The translations under genes were made by a program, and so were the position numbers. The notes under the pieces were generated by a model. That model saw nothing but the letters and a program-made list of their open reading frames with translations. It was not told the origin of the DNA and did no database searches. Of a DNA stretch of 34,586 bases, positions 34,442 to 34,586 are shown piece after piece. The stretch's first letter is position 1; each line of letters begins with the position of its first letter. The DNA comes from Paraliobacillus quinghaiensis (GTDB taxonomy: Bacteria; Bacillota; Bacilli; Bacillales; Amphibacillaceae), in contig NZ_QJSH01000031.1 in the NCBI RefSeq assembly GCF_003426025.1, positions 1 through 34,586 on the forward strand. The letters are read 5' to 3'.

Positions 34442-34466
34442 TTCGACAAAAACCGGGTGGTGACAG
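34442..34466 (+). repeat. REP-like element, right boundary copy
   Basis: TTCGACAAAAACCGGG then TGGTGACAG, after which the sequence becomes CGTATAATGG, the inner edge of the terminal 127-bp repeat, instead of GCACC. Confidence 0.75.
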
Positions 34467-34586
34467 CGTATAATGGTAAATAAGTCAACTCTCATTTGCA
34501 CCTAAAAAAGACCGACCTTAATTAAAACTCTTAAAATCATTTTTTAAAAAGTTCATCTATCACAGAACCTTATAATGGAGCTCTTC
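34460..34586. repeat. Right terminal 127-bp inverted repeat (contig end)
   Basis: Exact reverse complement of 1-127. The REP-like element at 34442-34466 overlaps its inner edge. Two copies of one multicopy element in opposite orientation therefore bound the window, and the length of exactly 127 matches a common assembly k-mer size. Confidence 0.9.

Noticed and set aside
1-34586. Search for tRNA, rRNA, integrase, phage or toxin-antitoxin genes
   Set aside because: None was recognised by eye; apart from the repeats the window looks like ordinary chromosomal genes.

Overview
The window reads as chromosomal DNA from a low-GC Gram-positive bacterium of the Bacillaceae. Support comes from strong AGGAGG-type ribosome binding sites, SAM-I and c-di-GMP-I riboswitches with intrinsic terminators, a sigL-type sigma-54, a large surface amylopullulanase with an LPxTA-type sorting signal, and acidic secreted proteins. 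An Oceanobacillus/Virgibacillus/Gracilibacillus-like halotolerant or alkaliphilic lineage fits best; this is inference from style, not a database match. The first and last 127 bases are exact reverse complements, so the contig probably stops in two copies of one multicopy element.

Layout. 1-830: VanZ-like membrane protein (-). 831-3041: topoisomerase III (+). 3105-5504: membrane GGDEF-EAL protein (-) behind a c-di-GMP-I riboswitch and terminator. 5663-6523: CAP/SCP-domain exported protein (-). 6712-7482: DUF817 membrane protein (+). 7519-9878: SAM-I riboswitch, OsmC-like protein and sodium:solute symporter (+). 10144-18239: operon (-) running livH, livM, livG, livF, livK, alpha/beta hydrolase, KASIII-like enzyme, acetyl-CoA hydrolase/CoA-transferase family protein. 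18489-19904: PAS/AAA+/Fis sigma-54 activator (-). 20192-22225: thiolase and second alpha/beta hydrolase (-). 22476-23219: divergent FabG/PhaB-like reductase (+). 23387-24688: sigma-54 itself (+). 24899-26993: Cof-type HAD phosphatase and MFS permease (+). 27093-34241: 2382-residue amylase-pullulanase (-).

The centre (10.1-24.7 kb) is the most striking part. Near-consensus -24/-12 promoters (GG and GC exactly 10 nt apart) stand before livH, the thiolase and the reductase. The activator gene lies between the units, 17-bp palindromes of shared form (TGTAnnAATTnnnTACA) sit at enhancer distance, and rpoN is adjacent. Import of an unknown carboxylate- or amide-like substrate, CoA activation or transfer, carbon-carbon or ester cleavage, thiolysis and beta-ketoacyl reduction would form one inducible pathway. 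The substrate cannot be read from sequence.

At least three dispersed repeat families occur: a ~33-bp REP-like element in about eleven places, which can fold as an intrinsic terminator on one strand and supplies a -35 box on the other; a 139-bp repeat in two near-identical copies plus a fragment, each just after a stop codon; and a 145-bp MITE-like element with 13-bp terminal inverted repeats in the leader of the activator gene.
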